From: Rugalucina vietnamica
Taxonomy: Eukaryota; Mollusca; Bivalvia; Lucinida; Lucinidae
DNA length: 64,000 nucleotides
Assembly (NCBI GenBank): GCA_964017185.1
Contig: OZ024883.1
Location: 372,001-436,000 of the forward strand
Direction: 5' to 3'
The position numbers and the translations under genes are program-made. Under the pieces are notes generated by a model that worked only from the letters and a program-made list of their open reading frames with translations, ran no database searches and had not been told where the DNA came from. Position 1 is the stretch's first letter; every line of letters starts with the position of its first letter. Positions 32,758-44,994 of the stretch are shown in pieces.

Positions 32758-33039
32758 TATTATTTGATGTTGAAAATTACAGTGTTTGGATTACGATTCA
32801 GACATGCAATGACACACTTCGTGAACAGATGTTTCGTAAGCATATTATTACGTACACTTGTGAAGGCAACGTAATCATGACATTATGCGATATACCATGA
32901 GAAGTCAAGAACAATCATGGTGCTTAAAAAGTAGTTTAATTTATTTGACAATATTTTTCATGTATGCGTATATTAAATCATTAAACATATGAGATGCATC
33001 ATGTGAAAACCAACATTTCTCATATGGGAACATAAAGAC

Positions 33040-33215
33040 ACATTTAAGCGGCTGATCAGCGTCTTTGATTTCGCTACATGGATAGTACAATTCATATTCT
33101 TTCTAAATCAAAGATTTTTAGCTTCTAGTCATCTTATGTGACGTGACAGCTCGGTGTCTATCGGACCTGTTCGGAAAACACATTGTTGGTTGTCCCATGA
33201 CGTGGCTCTTAATGA
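33040..33215 (-). repeat. GAGCCGC-family MITE fragment
   Basis: GGCTGATCAGCGTCTTTGAT TTCG, GGATAGTACAATTC, GGACCTGTTCGGAAAAC and TGTTGGTTGTCCCATGACGT GGCTC. Left end missing. Confidence 0.6.
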
Positions 33216-33326
33216 GTTATCATTGCAATCAGCCTATTTTCCTTTAAGTGAGACGGCTGAACACTAGCACTCATTACTGTCACTTCATAACGGGACCATT
33301 TTTACTCAAATGGGGTTTGGGTTTTT

Positions 33327-33551
33327 GGAGATCATTTGCCATAAACAAATGATATACCTTTGCTTTATATTATGAATTATGTAATAATATGTAATAATTC
33401 TAAATGCAAGTTTTGCAAGCTGCATGCTTCATATTATTACTTCTTGCTTTGCTTAATTAAATGGTCTACATTATACCCAAACCCAGTCTTTCTTATTATT
33501 ACATATTTGCCTAAATCTAAGTTCAGTGCAGTGCATCTTGGGAAAATTAAT
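33327..33551 (+). repeat. 225-bp direct repeat, copy 1
   Basis: Runs from GGAGATCATTTGCC to GGAAAATTAAT and matches 34354-34578 at a constant offset of 1027 bases with almost no differences. An interval of about 800 bp lies between them. Confidence 0.8.
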
Positions 33552-34353
33552 GGGAGGATTAAATATTGTTTAATCAGTTATTAATTTTGTCATCAATGAT
33601 TATTTCATCAGGGGGTCCAACAAAGATCCCCTCTGGGACCCCCTCCATCTGCAGTATAACTGAATGAACATTTCCCTTTACACAAGTAGCCTTGTGTTAC
33701 TATGAATGTTATGTAAAGATGGTTTCTATTTTTAGACCTCTCAGAACCTTGTTGCCAGGAGCTCACTTATCTCTTATGCTTATATAAGTGACTGTTACAT
33801 AAAGCTGGCATCTATTTTTAGACTATTGTGACCCCTGTTTCCAGGAACTCTCCGCCCCTTCTTACCATGTGATATATTTACACCAATGAGCATTTATCTT
33901 ATCCCCCTAAGGTGCATTGGTTTTTGGCTCCAATTTTTGAGCCCTCAGCATTGTTTCCAGCAGCGCGCAGCAAGCAGCATCGCTTTCAGGCATTTTGATT
34001 TCTATAAAGTTGTATCTTGATTCCCCTCCCACCCTCCACATATCGACATACTCTGTTCTTGTCACTTGTTCTTTATCATGACTCTGTTTATTGTAGATTT
34101 AGTCTTGTAGTTTAGGTAGACCATTTGAAAATTGTTGCTGTTTTGTATTTCATGCTGTATGGTTACATGTTTGCACATTATACTTGTGAAATTTGACTTA
34201 TATGTGATGGTGTTCAAATTCAGTGGATTTATGACCTCATGGATAACTTTGTGGAATATAAACCGTGTGTGGCCCTTGACAGGGCACCAGCTGTTTTCCA
34301 GTTGTTAGATTAACAAATGATGAACACTTATTCAGGACATGAAATCTCCTGAG

Positions 34354-34578
34354 GGAGATCATTTGCCATAAACAAATGATATACCTTTGCTTTATATTAT
34401 GAATTATGTAATAATATGTAATAATTCTAAATGCAAGTTTTGCAAGCTGCATGCTTCATATTATTACTTCTTGCTTTGTTTAATTAAATGGTCTACATTA
34501 TACCCAAACCCAGTCTTTCTTATTATTACATATTTGCCTAAATCTAAGTTCAGTGCAGTGCATCTTGGGAAAATTAAT
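34354..34578 (+). repeat. 225-bp direct repeat, copy 2
   Basis: Near-identical to 33327-33551. Equal ends on both copies suggest terminal repeats of a small LTR-like unit or a tandem duplication. No TG...CA termini or target duplication were found. Confidence 0.8.
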
Positions 34579-35515
34579 CCAAATGATTGATGCATCGTAT
34601 GTCCCTGTTTCGTCTACGATTAGTTATTTTCGCTCTCTGCTTGGCGTTTTCAAAGATCCCGGTAATTTTTGTGAAACATTAGATTTTAGCCTGGTCTGCC
34701 GATGACATTTTTTAACGTTAAATGCATAGGAAAAGGACATAAATTATATTGATATTCATAAAGCAGATTCAAAATTAGTTCAAACTTCAGCACCACATTC
34801 TCGTAGCACTATTATTCTACGGGACTTATTTCTTAGTGATTCGCGTGCGCAATTTACTATTTCATCGAGCAGTTCAGTTCCGAAAATTCGCATGCGCCGC
34901 ATATGCGTCACCATGGTTTTAAAGTAGCTTGACGTTTTACGATATTTGCAAAATGTGCAATTGCTTTATCTTGTTAAGTGAATGTCCCTATGAAACGCAA
35001 TATGCATTTAAAAATGCATGTAAAAAATCAAACTACGCATGTTGAAGTGAAAGCAAAAATTCTCGTTATTCTGGATCTTCCCTCGTACTTTTCTCTTGGT
35101 TTGACTCCAATGATATGACATTCGCAAATGTGTTGTAAAAGAATCTTACACGGACTTGTGGTTTTTTTTTATGAAACAATAGATCAATTTAACCGATTAT
35201 GAAGAAACAAGAAGACAAAACTAACTATAAACAATGAAATAAATATTCTATCTAACACGTTTAAGAGAACGAAAACGAATGGATTGTTTTGTCTTTGAGG
35301 TACAAGTTTGTATAAATACACATTAGAGAGAGGATTATAGTGTATTGTTATACAATGAGATTAACTATTATGCGGAACTGTTGAATCCACCCGGGGGATA
35401 TGATATCTTCCCACCGAGTCCAGCAGCGGGATGTTTGTTCGCCAGATTAGTTCATTGCAGCTTTGGGAATACTTTTGTCGTTTGAACAAACGTTGTTCAG
35501 GTTTCGATGCCAAAA
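34579..35515. other. Intergenic sequence, nothing recognised
   Basis: No supported gene or repeat. Moderately AT-rich. Confidence 0.4.
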
Positions 35516-35517
35516 CT

Positions 35518-35630
35518 ATAATGAATCATGATAAAAAGGCGATCTTTACTGACTCTGACCAAAGTCGATATACACTTTGGTCATATCAGAATGTATGCGA
35601 CGCCTTAATTTATCTCCTGATAATATCTTC
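35518..35630 (+). pseudogene. Short PLE family A RT fragment
   Basis: Encodes KKAIFTDSDQSRYTLWSYQN VCDAL, matching the region between motifs A and B of the copy at 31316-32757, then diverges. Orphan fragment. Confidence 0.65.
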
Positions 35631-35857
35631 CATAGTGTTCATCCTATTCTTACAATTATTCACGATGCAAGAATCTTTTCTTTTGTCAGGTTGCATTCAT
35701 ATTTAAAAACGCATACGTTCAACAGCTAAGGCCATGTAAGATTACCGCGCTGTTCTCGGACAAGCCTCCCGAAGCCTGAGTATCGGTGCACTGTGCACAT
35801 TTTTCCATCATAGTACTAGTTAGGGAGGGGTGGTTCTGTCCCAGCATGACTAAAATA

Positions 35858-35912
35858 GTTGACAGTGGGAATTTCTTTCTGATTGCGCCATACCCTGATT
35901 TTTGCCTGGAGA
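35858..35912 (+). repeat. PLE family A tail fragment
   Basis: GTGGGAATTTCTTTCTGATT GCGCCATACCCTGATTTTTGCC matches the terminal tail. Confidence 0.55.
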
Positions 35913-36235
35913 CATATGCAAAACGTGGTCATCAATCTCGAACAAAATACGCGACCGATCATGCTACTGTACCAGGTTTTGTAGCATATTTCTCTTGACA
36001 CGGTTTACTGTCGAGCTGAGCCTTTTTTTTTTTCGAGTACTTTTAAGTATGTGTATGGTGGGAAGGCGACGTTTTTTTATTTATTTTATTTTAGCTACCC
36101 CTATGCCTTCCAGTTACAATTTATTAGGTTTACATGTGTATATGCAGAGAATTTTTTCAGCTGTAATAATTAAAAAAAAATCGTCAGAAAAATTCTGATA
36201 TTTTAATATTATTCAGCGGCTCAAAACAATGATCG

Positions 36236-36377
36236 TCGAGGCGGTTCTAACGAGTACCCACAATCTATGTTTTGGATCAGAAATAAGGTAAATAGATATA
36301 CCCCTGCACACCCCAGTTATACTATATAGAGGTAGGGTATAAGGGGGTATACTTTTAACGGACACGTTTTCCTGATG
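36236..36377. repeat. Foldback-family half element
   Basis: GAGGCGGTTCTAACGAGTAC CC, CACAATCTATGTTTTGGATC, then ATACCCCTGCACACCCCAG and GGGGGTATACTTTTAACGGA C. This is one arm plus interior of the foldback. Confidence 0.7.
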
Positions 36378-36776
36378 TTATATTCGGTCCACGTCAGATT
36401 TTCGCATGTCATGATTAACGACATACTCGGTCAAAATAAGACGTAAGACCATTTAATTACCTGCGTGAGATCCTCTTTATTATACTCCTACAGTAAGTCA
36501 GATCACTGTTACTTGTATTAAAATTATTGCTGCGTATTTTGGTAGTTTGTAAACTTTCCTGTCGCCAATTGTCCCGTCATGGTTTAACAAATCGCTAAAT
36601 GGAAGGCACAGGGAGTACTAAAATATATATGTATAAAAAGCCATGAATAATTCTGTCACTATTTACATTTGTATAACACCCTTTTTTCTTTGGACGATTA
36701 TCAGTGTAAGGATACCATGACCTTCAAGCAAGCCAACAAATGAACGAAGGGACAAACGAGCACAAATGTTATTTAT

Positions 36777-37714
36777 ACTTCGTTTACACTATGTTCTCGG
36801 CGGTCAAGGCGGCCACGTTTCAGACAACTGTGATCAAAACGTGATAAACGTTAGGCAACGCAGGGGAACGGGATAGGCAAACGTAGCAGGCCGTGATCAC
36901 CGTGGCCACCGTGGCCACCGTGGCAACTGTTTTTGACAGTTTAAAAATCTGCCACGGCAGTCACGGCGGAAATGAGAAACGTATTGATAAAACAGGCTAC
37001 ACGAAACACACAGTGACAGAACGTAACAGTACGTAGCGAAACTAGGAGGCGGTCCGTAGTGCAACGGGAAGCTAGTGAATAGCCCGGCAAGCTACGCATC
37101 TTCCACCTTGTGCTGCGTTTGACCACGGTCGTCTCACGTCTCAGACCGTTCCCTACGGAATACTCAATACGTTTAGTTGCGTTTAGTTACGGTGCGTTAC
37201 AGTCTTTGACGGTGTTCATCCCGTTCTAACTTACGTATGTCACGTTATGTTACGGGTATCGAGGCGCGTGAAATTTATAGAAATAAAATGTCATATAATG
37301 GGGACAAATTTCTTCATATTGGAGCAGTCACTATAGTGAACAATAGAGACCATACGCTGCACCATGCCATTGAAAAAGAACTACAATCCCGAACTGTTTA
37401 ATCACTGGCAACTAGGCAGTCGGCTGTTGGGGAGCGAGCTTATTATTATTTCAAAGGACTTATTCGTATACAAAAGACACAAAAGCGATTTAAATTGTAT
37501 GGTGTCTACGTTTCGTCCGTAGCTGACCTTGACAGAACGAAAAAAAAACTTGTTACGCCTTGGTCAAAACGCATCTGACCGCATGTAAGAAAATTAAACA
37601 AGACGTATTAGATCTCGAAAACTGATAAATTGAAATATATTACAAGAATTCGACGGCACGGTACGTTTCGGACAAACGGGGCTGCCGGGCCGCCTGGCAA
37701 AGTGTAAACGCAGT
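36777..37714. mobile_element. 0.94-kb element with ACT(T/G)CGTTTACACT inverted ends
   Basis: ACTTCGTTTACACT (36777-36790) and the reverse complement of 37701-37714 (ACTGCGTTTACACT) agree at 13 of 14 bases. The interior is GC-richer than its surroundings, with a triplicated CACCGTGGC near 36900. Ends with a GTTTACACT core are common in PIF/Harbinger-like MITEs; that assignment is tentative. Confidence 0.55.
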
Positions 37715-37916
37715 TTTACAATCGAATACATGTAGTTGGATAAATTAAAGTGTTCTGATTGAATCGATGCAACGAATTATCTTGAGATAATCTCTGAGTT
37801 TCTGACTTTTGACAATGTTTGATGTATTAACATCATTACTGAAATCACGTATACATACAAACCGATAAATGATAATACAAGTGATACACATTGCAATTGA
37901 GACTGAAGTTAAGGTT

Positions 37917-38176
37917 AGATTTTCGAGTTTTTTTTTTTCTTATAGCGTTATTCTACTGACTGATAGATATGTGCAGTCAATGCAGAAATTGACCATTTAT
38001 TGACAGAAAGTAACATAAGATGCCTTTTGGCAAAAAATGCAATGTTATTTTGATAGAAGTACTGTATGTTCATTTTTATGAAGTGTTTTCATTTAATAAA
38101 TGTTCAATTTTTGCACTGACTGCATCTATCTATCAGTCAATGGAGTAAACGCTATAGGAGAAAACTCGAATTTCTC
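37917..38176. repeat. Foldback hairpin, ~65-bp arms
   Basis: TTTCGAGTTTT...CTTATAGCGTTATTCTACTGACTGATAGATATGTGCAGTCA-type left arm (37917-37985; internal words CTGACTGATAGATA and TGCAGTCA) is inverted at 38108-38176 (TGACTGCATC, TATCTATCAGTCAATGGAGT, AACTCGAA). Confidence 0.65.
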
Positions 38177-38435
38177 GCCTCGACTTCGACCAGAATTGTA
38201 TGGTGCGTCACCCATTCCGTACTACGTTTCTCTCAGCTGTGTAAGAGCACACCACAGGGTAGGCAAAATGTCTAATAACCATTATTGTTACTATATATAT
38301 CACATCGGTTATTCAGAGACAAACGACTTGGAGCGCGAATGAATAAAACATAAGAATGAAAGATACATGATTGTACCTGTCAGTGAATAACTCTCCCCGG
38401 ATCACGTTTTTATTTCCTTTTGTCGCACAGTGAAA

Positions 38436-38510
38436 AGGTACGAGTAGGTAATGATCGGGAAAAAAGAAAATTCCACCTCAAAAACAGGTGCAGTGAGATA
38501 GGGGCCCTAA
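38436..38510 (-). repeat. PLE family A tail fragment, degenerate
   Basis: AAAGGTACGAGTAGGTAATG ATCGGGAAAA then CCACCTCAAAAACAGGTG. Precedes cGLR copy 2. Confidence 0.5.
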
Positions 38511-38805
38511 CCGTTTGGCCACGGGGGACGCCAATTAAATATTTGCCTTTAGTGTAAGAAAAATCGATTAATGTGAACGATCTTTCCACTCATAGGCGGG
38601 TCTACAAGAGGTTAAATGTGCATTAATCCATGCCTTTCTTTGATATAATGAAATTTGCAAGTATAATTTACTAATTTTGCATCACACAATTATTATATTG
38701 TTTTTTGTTTTATTATTCTATCTTTGCAGCAGAAGGAAGCAACATACGAAAGCCTAAATCTTATATCTTGGGTATTGCTCCAAATCGTTCTATGCAGCTG
38801 AAGTA

Positions 38806-40446
38806 ATGGGCAATTGCCTGACTAAATTCTGTTGTTTCAGAAGGAACAATAAAGTGGGGAATAATGAAAGATTAGAGGAAACTAATGACCAGACAATAGA
38901 CTTAGTACAAAGTCCTAAAGATCAAGTTAAAGATAAACCACTTATCAACAGCACAGAGGAAAATAATTACCAGACAACAAACACAGAACAAACTCAAGAT
39001 GAACAAGTTGAAAATAAAGCACTTAATCAAAGGGTAGAGGACGATTATGGCCAGACAACAAACACGGAACAAACTAAAGATGAACAAGTTACAAATAAAC
39101 CACATAAGCAAGGGCAGAAAAAAAAGTTGAAATCATTTTTTCAGCACATCATTTTAAATGCACCAGTGGATTTCAGTATCCAAGAGATTCAGGATATTCA
39201 GGATGCAGTACATACCATGCTGGAAAGAATTAGGACGAGAGTGAACAAAAGAGGCATTTTCAATATAGATCGTATTGTTCCCACTGGGTCTATGGCCGAT
39301 AAAACCGCCATATGGAAGTATGATGATTATGAAAAAGAATCATTTTTAGAATTTGATAATCTTGCTGTCTTAAAGGAATCAGTTAGGCAATGTGAAGATC
39401 ATGGTGACTATCAAAGATGTCCAGGATGCATTAGAATTAGTAAGCTACCTTTAAATCTTAACCGAATGCCAATCCCAAAACACGAGTTTGATCCGCTGAC
39501 AGCACGTTCGAACCTAATATATAATGCAATAGATCTTGACACCAAAGGAAAGATAAACGATATATTCTTGTATGAAATAAATAAGTGTTAAGCTTCATCA
39601 TGTGGCTGCCTTACTTTCCATACACGCCGCTCGTCTTATTCATTTCAATCATCTTCCTTAAATACTATAAATGGGTGTGACAAATGTACTGTAGATAAGC
39701 CTACAGGTTCACTTAGTGTCAACACCAACAAAGCTATTGATCCATACTCGAGGGGTCTAAACAACTGTTCTCTGGTACTCATATGGACCAGCACGACAAA
39801 CCGTCTATTAGCTCCAGACAAGTTGCTACAACAGAAACAACCAATCATCTCAATGCCGATATACATAGATTTCCTGCCTGCAATTGAATCATTGAAACCA
39901 ACATCACGTGGTGCTAGATACACACATGGATATTTTGTTGTGCCTAAACGATGTAATAAATGCTTCGTTGATCGTGAATACAGATGCAGAAGATCATGGT
40001 GTATGGCTGAGATACAAGCTTTCAGGTCAAGGACGTCCCACAAACATAGAAAATGCTATCAGATCACGAAGTACCTGGCAAAGGATCCATGGTGCTTTCA
40101 TGTAAACAAATACCTTTTAAAGAATGTAGTTCTCCAACATAGCACAACATGTTCAGATACCAGCGATAATTATGTAGATTGTGTGATTAAAGTGTACAAG
40201 GATATTGTATACGCGTTCAATAGGGGAGAGTTTTTGACGTATCATTCCAACATTAACATACTTTCAAACACTCACCATGCTTACCGTAGAAAAAATAAAG
40301 CTTACTATCAGGAGTTTCTAAGACAACTGTATTCTGTGTCTGAGACTGACACATTTGATAGTTTTGTCACCAGGCTTTGGTCAAGCTGTAAATCTGCTGC
40401 TAATAATGCAGTATCATATGCTCAACGGCAAATGTTAAGTCAGTGA
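38806..40446 (+). pseudogene. cGLR copy 2, single internal stop codon
   Basis: The reading frame is homologous end to end with 27776-29230 but carries one TAA at 39589-39591. There the intact copy has TTA (Leu205 of copy 1), and the frame continues uninterrupted for 284 more codons to a TGA. The N-terminus MGNCLTKFCC keeps Gly2, Thr6 and Lys7 plus Cys4/9/10. A linker of three 27-residue repeats (81 bp, starting 38890, 38971, 39052; QTTNTEQT.DEQV.NK) lies between the anchor and the catalytic part. GSMADKTAIWK, LEFDNLAVL and YIDFLPAIE are intact. Preceded by an intron acceptor at 38729. A very young null allele, read-through product or sequencing error are all possible. The first part alone would be a 261-residue truncated protein without the third catalytic Asp. 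Confidence 0.8.
38890..39117 (+). repeat. Three-copy 81-bp in-frame repeat in the cGLR 2 linker
   Basis: The landmark CAGACAA occurs at 38890, 38971 and 39052, exactly 81 bases apart. The first copy is the most diverged. Confidence 0.8.
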
Positions 40447-40691
40447 AAATACAAGGAACATCCGGGGGAAAATTTAAATCGCTTTAGCTTCAAAACCCCT
40501 CAATAGTTTGTGATTAAAATTACCAGTCATAAAACTTTAGATAAAACCTAACATTTCCAATAAAAACAAATGAGATATCTTTTTTAATTGAAAGGGAGGT
40601 AATGTCAAAATAATAAATATTTGACTTATTTACTCTCGAGACTGACAGAATTTTGAAAAGAATTTTCCGGATTTGTATCACTGGCAACAAC

Positions 40692-41190
40692 CTCTAGCAC
40701 TGTGACCACCTTACTTCAATAGCTGCTCACCCTCCTTTCCGTTATACATGATACATGTTGGTACATATAGTATGTATTTTCTTAACATGATTTAACTTAT
40801 TTCTTGTTTATATCTGTATATGAATGAACCACTGCAGAAGCTGAGGGCGAGGTAAGGGTCCTGTTAAATCGGTTTAAGCCCGCCAGTAACTTTGTGTTAC
40901 TGATCGTTCCAAGGCGATACTTCTGTGGTGGTTCTTTTTGTTTTATGTCTTGGTGTTTATTTTTTTTGTGCTGTTGGCGCCATATGTATGTTTTCATATT
41001 TTTAATTAAGTTAAGGTAACTGAGTGGCCACCTACTGGGAAAATAGCTGCTCATTCGGCTTACGATATGTTTCATGGTATAAGTACCTGATTGTTAGTTT
41101 GTTTTTTTTTCCACCTCGGTTTTTGGAGTGGGAATCTTTTTCTGTTTGCGCCTTTTCCTGATCTTTGCCTACTTGTACCTTTCTGTCAGA
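40692..41190 (+). repeat. PLE family A 3' tail, + orientation
   Basis: Runs from CTAGCACTGTGACCACC through GAACCACTGCAGAAGCTGAG GG and AACTGAGTGGCCACCTACTG GG to CTTTGCCTACTTGTACCTTT. It is the inverted counterpart of 41405-41920. Confidence 0.7.
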
Positions 41191-41404
41191 GAGCGGTATT
41201 AATCACAGCGCCGATTCGATCATTTATCGGGTAATTACAAAATGATGTTTTATGAAGAAGGCCAATAACTCTGTCGAAATTGACAACTGGTGGACTAAGG
41301 CAAGCGGCTGGGAACTATAGTATTCACACATGTCAAAGTTACTGACAAAACTGTTTCCTCTGAGTATAATTATCGTATCATTTCAACATTTACTAAAAGT
41401 TGTA

Positions 41405-42590
41405 ATGTATGTAAAGAGGTACAAGTAGGCAAAGATCAGGAAAAGGCGCAATCAGAAAAAGATTCCCACTCCAAAAACCGAGGTGGGAAAAAACCAAACT
41501 AACAATCAGGTACTTATACCATGAAACATATCGTAAGCCGAATGAGCAGCTATTTTCCCAATAGGTGGCCACTCAGTAACCTTAACGTAACTAAAAATAT
41601 GAAAACATACATAAGGCGCCAACAACACAAAAAATTTTAAACACCAAGACATAAAACAAAAAGAATCACTACAGAAGTATCGACTTGGAACGATCAGTAA
41701 CACAAAGTTACTGGTGGGCTTAAACCGGTTTTACAGGTACCTAACCTCACCCTCAGCTTCTGTAGTGGTTCAGTGATAAACAAGAAATAAGAAATCATAT
41801 TAAGAAAATATTAAACATAGATACCAACGTTTAACATGAATAACGGAAAGCAGAGTGAGCAGCTATTGAAGGTATTAGGTGGTCACAGTGCTAGCTTGGA
41901 CAGAACAAGTAAATGCAGAGGGCTAAGTGAACAGCCATTATATTCGGGTGGTCACAAAGCCATGCAACATGAAACTCGTAATTGGAATAACTTTGATAAG
42001 TGTGAACCAGAACAGCAGTACCGCCTTGGTACGGTCAGTTATAAAATAACTGGGGGGCTTAAACCGGTTTTACAGGTACCTAACCTCACCCTCAGCTTCT
42101 GCAGTGGTTCACAACATTTAGTTAGTTCTTCGGTCCTCGTGGTGAATCTCTAACTAGTCAATGAATCATCAAGAACAAACAAATAAATCATGATAAACAT
42201 CCCGATGAATCAAAAACCAGGACTCACAGATTGAGTAAGCTACCCGACGATGGAGATCCCTGGGCGCCGAATAACCTACTAACTCCGGAGCAAAAGAAAA
42301 ACACCAGTTGGACCCCGGTGGGCCAAGCAACAGACAAGAAGCTCCGGCCCCAACCAACTAAAATGAATAGCTTTAAGTCGGGGCCATCATAGAGTCTGAC
42401 GCCCGACCCACCGGCGTGCAATTAAAGAAGGCAGCATAGTTATCAACCATGATTGGGTTAAAAACTAAGCATGCAGACTGTCGCATAACATTCAAGTTAT
42501 AACCTATACGTCTGTAACGTGATATGATTTTTCCGAACTGAAGAGAAAAATCATATATTCCTTTAAGTTTCTTTAATTTGTAAACCAAGT
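41405..42590 (-). pseudogene. PLE family A copy, minus: RT C-terminus (42590-42373) and 3' tail
   Basis: 42590-42373 encodes the last ~72 residues of the RT (YKLKKLKG ... CTPVGRASDSMMAPT). The tail follows with an internal direct duplication (the block around TTAAACCGGTTTTACAGGTA CCTAACC at about 41720 and 42058, offset about 337). It faces the copy at 42783 head to head. Confidence 0.7.
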
Positions 42591-42782
42591 CACGTAATAA
42601 TCCTTTTGATGATGATTACAGGTGAAGGAAAAGATGGCGTATGGCTGAAACTTGGCATGAAACATCAGGCACTGGAGCTCTACAAAGCTTATATAAATCA
42701 TGAACCTGGGCTGAGCTTGACCTATTTTAATGCAAGGTCAACATATGTCGCATATGCATTGGAATGGGGATATTTGTAAAGC

Positions 42783-44140
42783 TGATGTTATCGAGGCTTT
42801 TAATTCCACTTCTAGGTACCTCGATGACCTTTTGAACATTGACAACCCTTCTTTTGAAGGCATGGTCAATCAAATTTATCCATCTGAACTACAGTTGAAC
42901 AAAGCCAATATCTCGGATATCGAAGCCCCCTTTTTAGATCTACATCTTTCTTTTGCAAATGGATTTGTTTCTTCTAAAATTTATAAGCGCGATGACTTTG
43001 ATTTTGATATAGTAAATTTTCCGTTTTTGGATGGTGACGTTCCTCGTCGTGCTTCTTATGGTGTATACATTTCGCAACTTATTAGGTTTGCTAGAGTCTG
43101 CAATCATGTTACAGACTTCAACGCTCGAAGTAAATCTTTAACGGCCAAACTTCTCCAACAGGGCTATCGGTATCAAAAACTTCGAAAACCCTTTTCTAAA
43201 TTTTATCGTAGACACTATGAATTGATTTCCAAATATAATGTTGGGTTAAAGACGCTTTTAAGTGAGGGTCTTTCGGAACCAGAATTTTATGGTGACTTGG
43301 TTTACAAATTTAAGAAACTTATAGGAAGTAATGATTTTTCTTTTCAGTTTAGAAAAATCATAACACGTTACAGACGTATAGGTTATAACTTGAATGTTAT
43401 GCGACAGTCTGCATGCTTAGTTTTTAACCCAATCACGGTTGATAACTATGCTGCCTTCTTTAATTGCACGCCGGTGGGTCGGGCGTCAGACTCTATGATG
43501 GCCCCGACTTAAAGCTATTCATTTTAGTTGGTTGGGGCCGGAGCTTCTTGTCTGTTGCTTGGCCACCCGGGGTCCAACTGATGTTTTTCTTTAGCTCCGG
43601 AGTTAGTAAGTTATTTGGCGCCAAGGGATCTCCATCGTCGGGCAGCTCACTGAATCTGTGAGTCATGGTTTTTGATTCATCAGGATGTTTATCATGATTT
43701 ATTTGTTTGTTCTTGATGATTCATTTACTAGTTAGAGATTCACCACGAGGACCGAAGAACTAACTAAATGTTATGAGCCACTGCAGAAGCTGAGGGTGAG
43801 GTTACGGCCGTGTAAAATCGATTTAAACCCGCCAGTAACTTTGTGTTACTGATCGTTCCAAGTCGATACTTCTGTGGTGGTTCTTTTTGTTTTATGTCTT
43901 GGTGTTTAAAATATTTTTGTGCTGTTGGCGCCTTATGTATGTTTGCATATTTTTAGTTAAGTTAAGGTAACTGAGTGGCCACCTATTGGGAAAATAGCTG
44001 CTCATTCGGCTTACGAAATGTTTTCATGGTATAAGTACCTGAATGTTAGTTTGGCTTTTTCCCACTTTGGTTTTTGGAGTGGGAGTCTTTTTCTGATTGC
44101 GCCTTTTCCTGATATTTGCCTACTTGTACTTTTTTAAAGG
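42783..44140 (+). pseudogene. PLE family A copy, plus: RT palm/thumb with intact motif C, and 3' tail
   Basis: The open frame to 43512 encodes ADVIEAFNSTSRYLDDLLNI (motif C intact), then LDLHLSFANGFVSSKIY, DGDVPRRASYGVYISQLIRF and the terminal CTPVGRASDSMMAPT. The 5' part (motifs A and B) is missing: codons before 42783 are unrelated sequence. The tail runs to the terminal GCGCCTTTTCCTGATATTTG at about 44120. Confidence 0.75.
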
Positions 44141-44149
44141 GCTAAACGT

Positions 44150-44735
44150 GCAGGAAATGGGTAAATAAACTTAAATAAGATTTTAAAAGAATTTGGACCC
44201 CAGGGGTGGCTCTGCCCCTTCCTCGGGACATTATATATATATAACCATAATATTCAAATATCTTCTTCTAAAACAGCTTGGCCAATCAAAGTCAAATTTT
44301 GTATGAAGGGGAAACCAATGAGATCATAAGTAAAATAGGTCACATGACTAAGATGGCTGCAATGCCCATATATGGTAAATACCCTTTATAAATCTTCCTT
44401 GCAGGAACTGCTGAACCTATTGCAACGAATATTGATATGTAGCAATTAAGTGTAGAGTACTGTATTGTGTTTAAAATTCATGATCATTTGATGACCTTGA
44501 CGGCAAGGTCAACATAGGTCACATATGCAGAAAACTGTTAAATTGACACTGAAGTGATGAAAAGGAAAATGGCAAGTGGACAGAATTTTTAAGAATTTGA
44601 AAAAGAAAATTAACCCCATGGGTTATTTTGACCCTGTCCTGGGGCTATATACATGTATATGACCTTTGTAGTCAAACGTGGTGTATATCTTAGATCTCAG
44701 TTGAGCGTTCACAGGATCATTGGTCCTCTGGTTTA
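44150..44735 (+). repeat. 3' piece of a pearl/Helitron-like dispersed element
   Basis: Shares GGTCACATGACTAAGATGGC and CCCATATATGG with 1970-2010, has CCCCAGGGGTGGCTCTGCCCC and GACCCTGTCCTGGGGC, and ends GTTGAGCGTTCACAGGATCA TTGG. Related in design, not identical, to 852-2092. Confidence 0.5.
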
Positions 44736-44994
44736 TGTTTTGCAATAAGATGTTGTAAAAAGCAAACGTTATGCTTTACCTATGACACTGATATGTATTT
44801 ACTGATCGGACTGCTTAAACCAATGTCTAATAGGTTCGATCCTATTTAGTCCATACTAGTTTTTGTATCGACAACCCTGTTGAAAGTTGCAAATTGCAAA
44901 ATTGTGCTGTTTGACCGTGTCTATTTATTGTGTTTCAAAACTTTCGAAATCGTTTCTTTTGAAACGCAAATAGAAAAAAAAATAAATAAAATAG

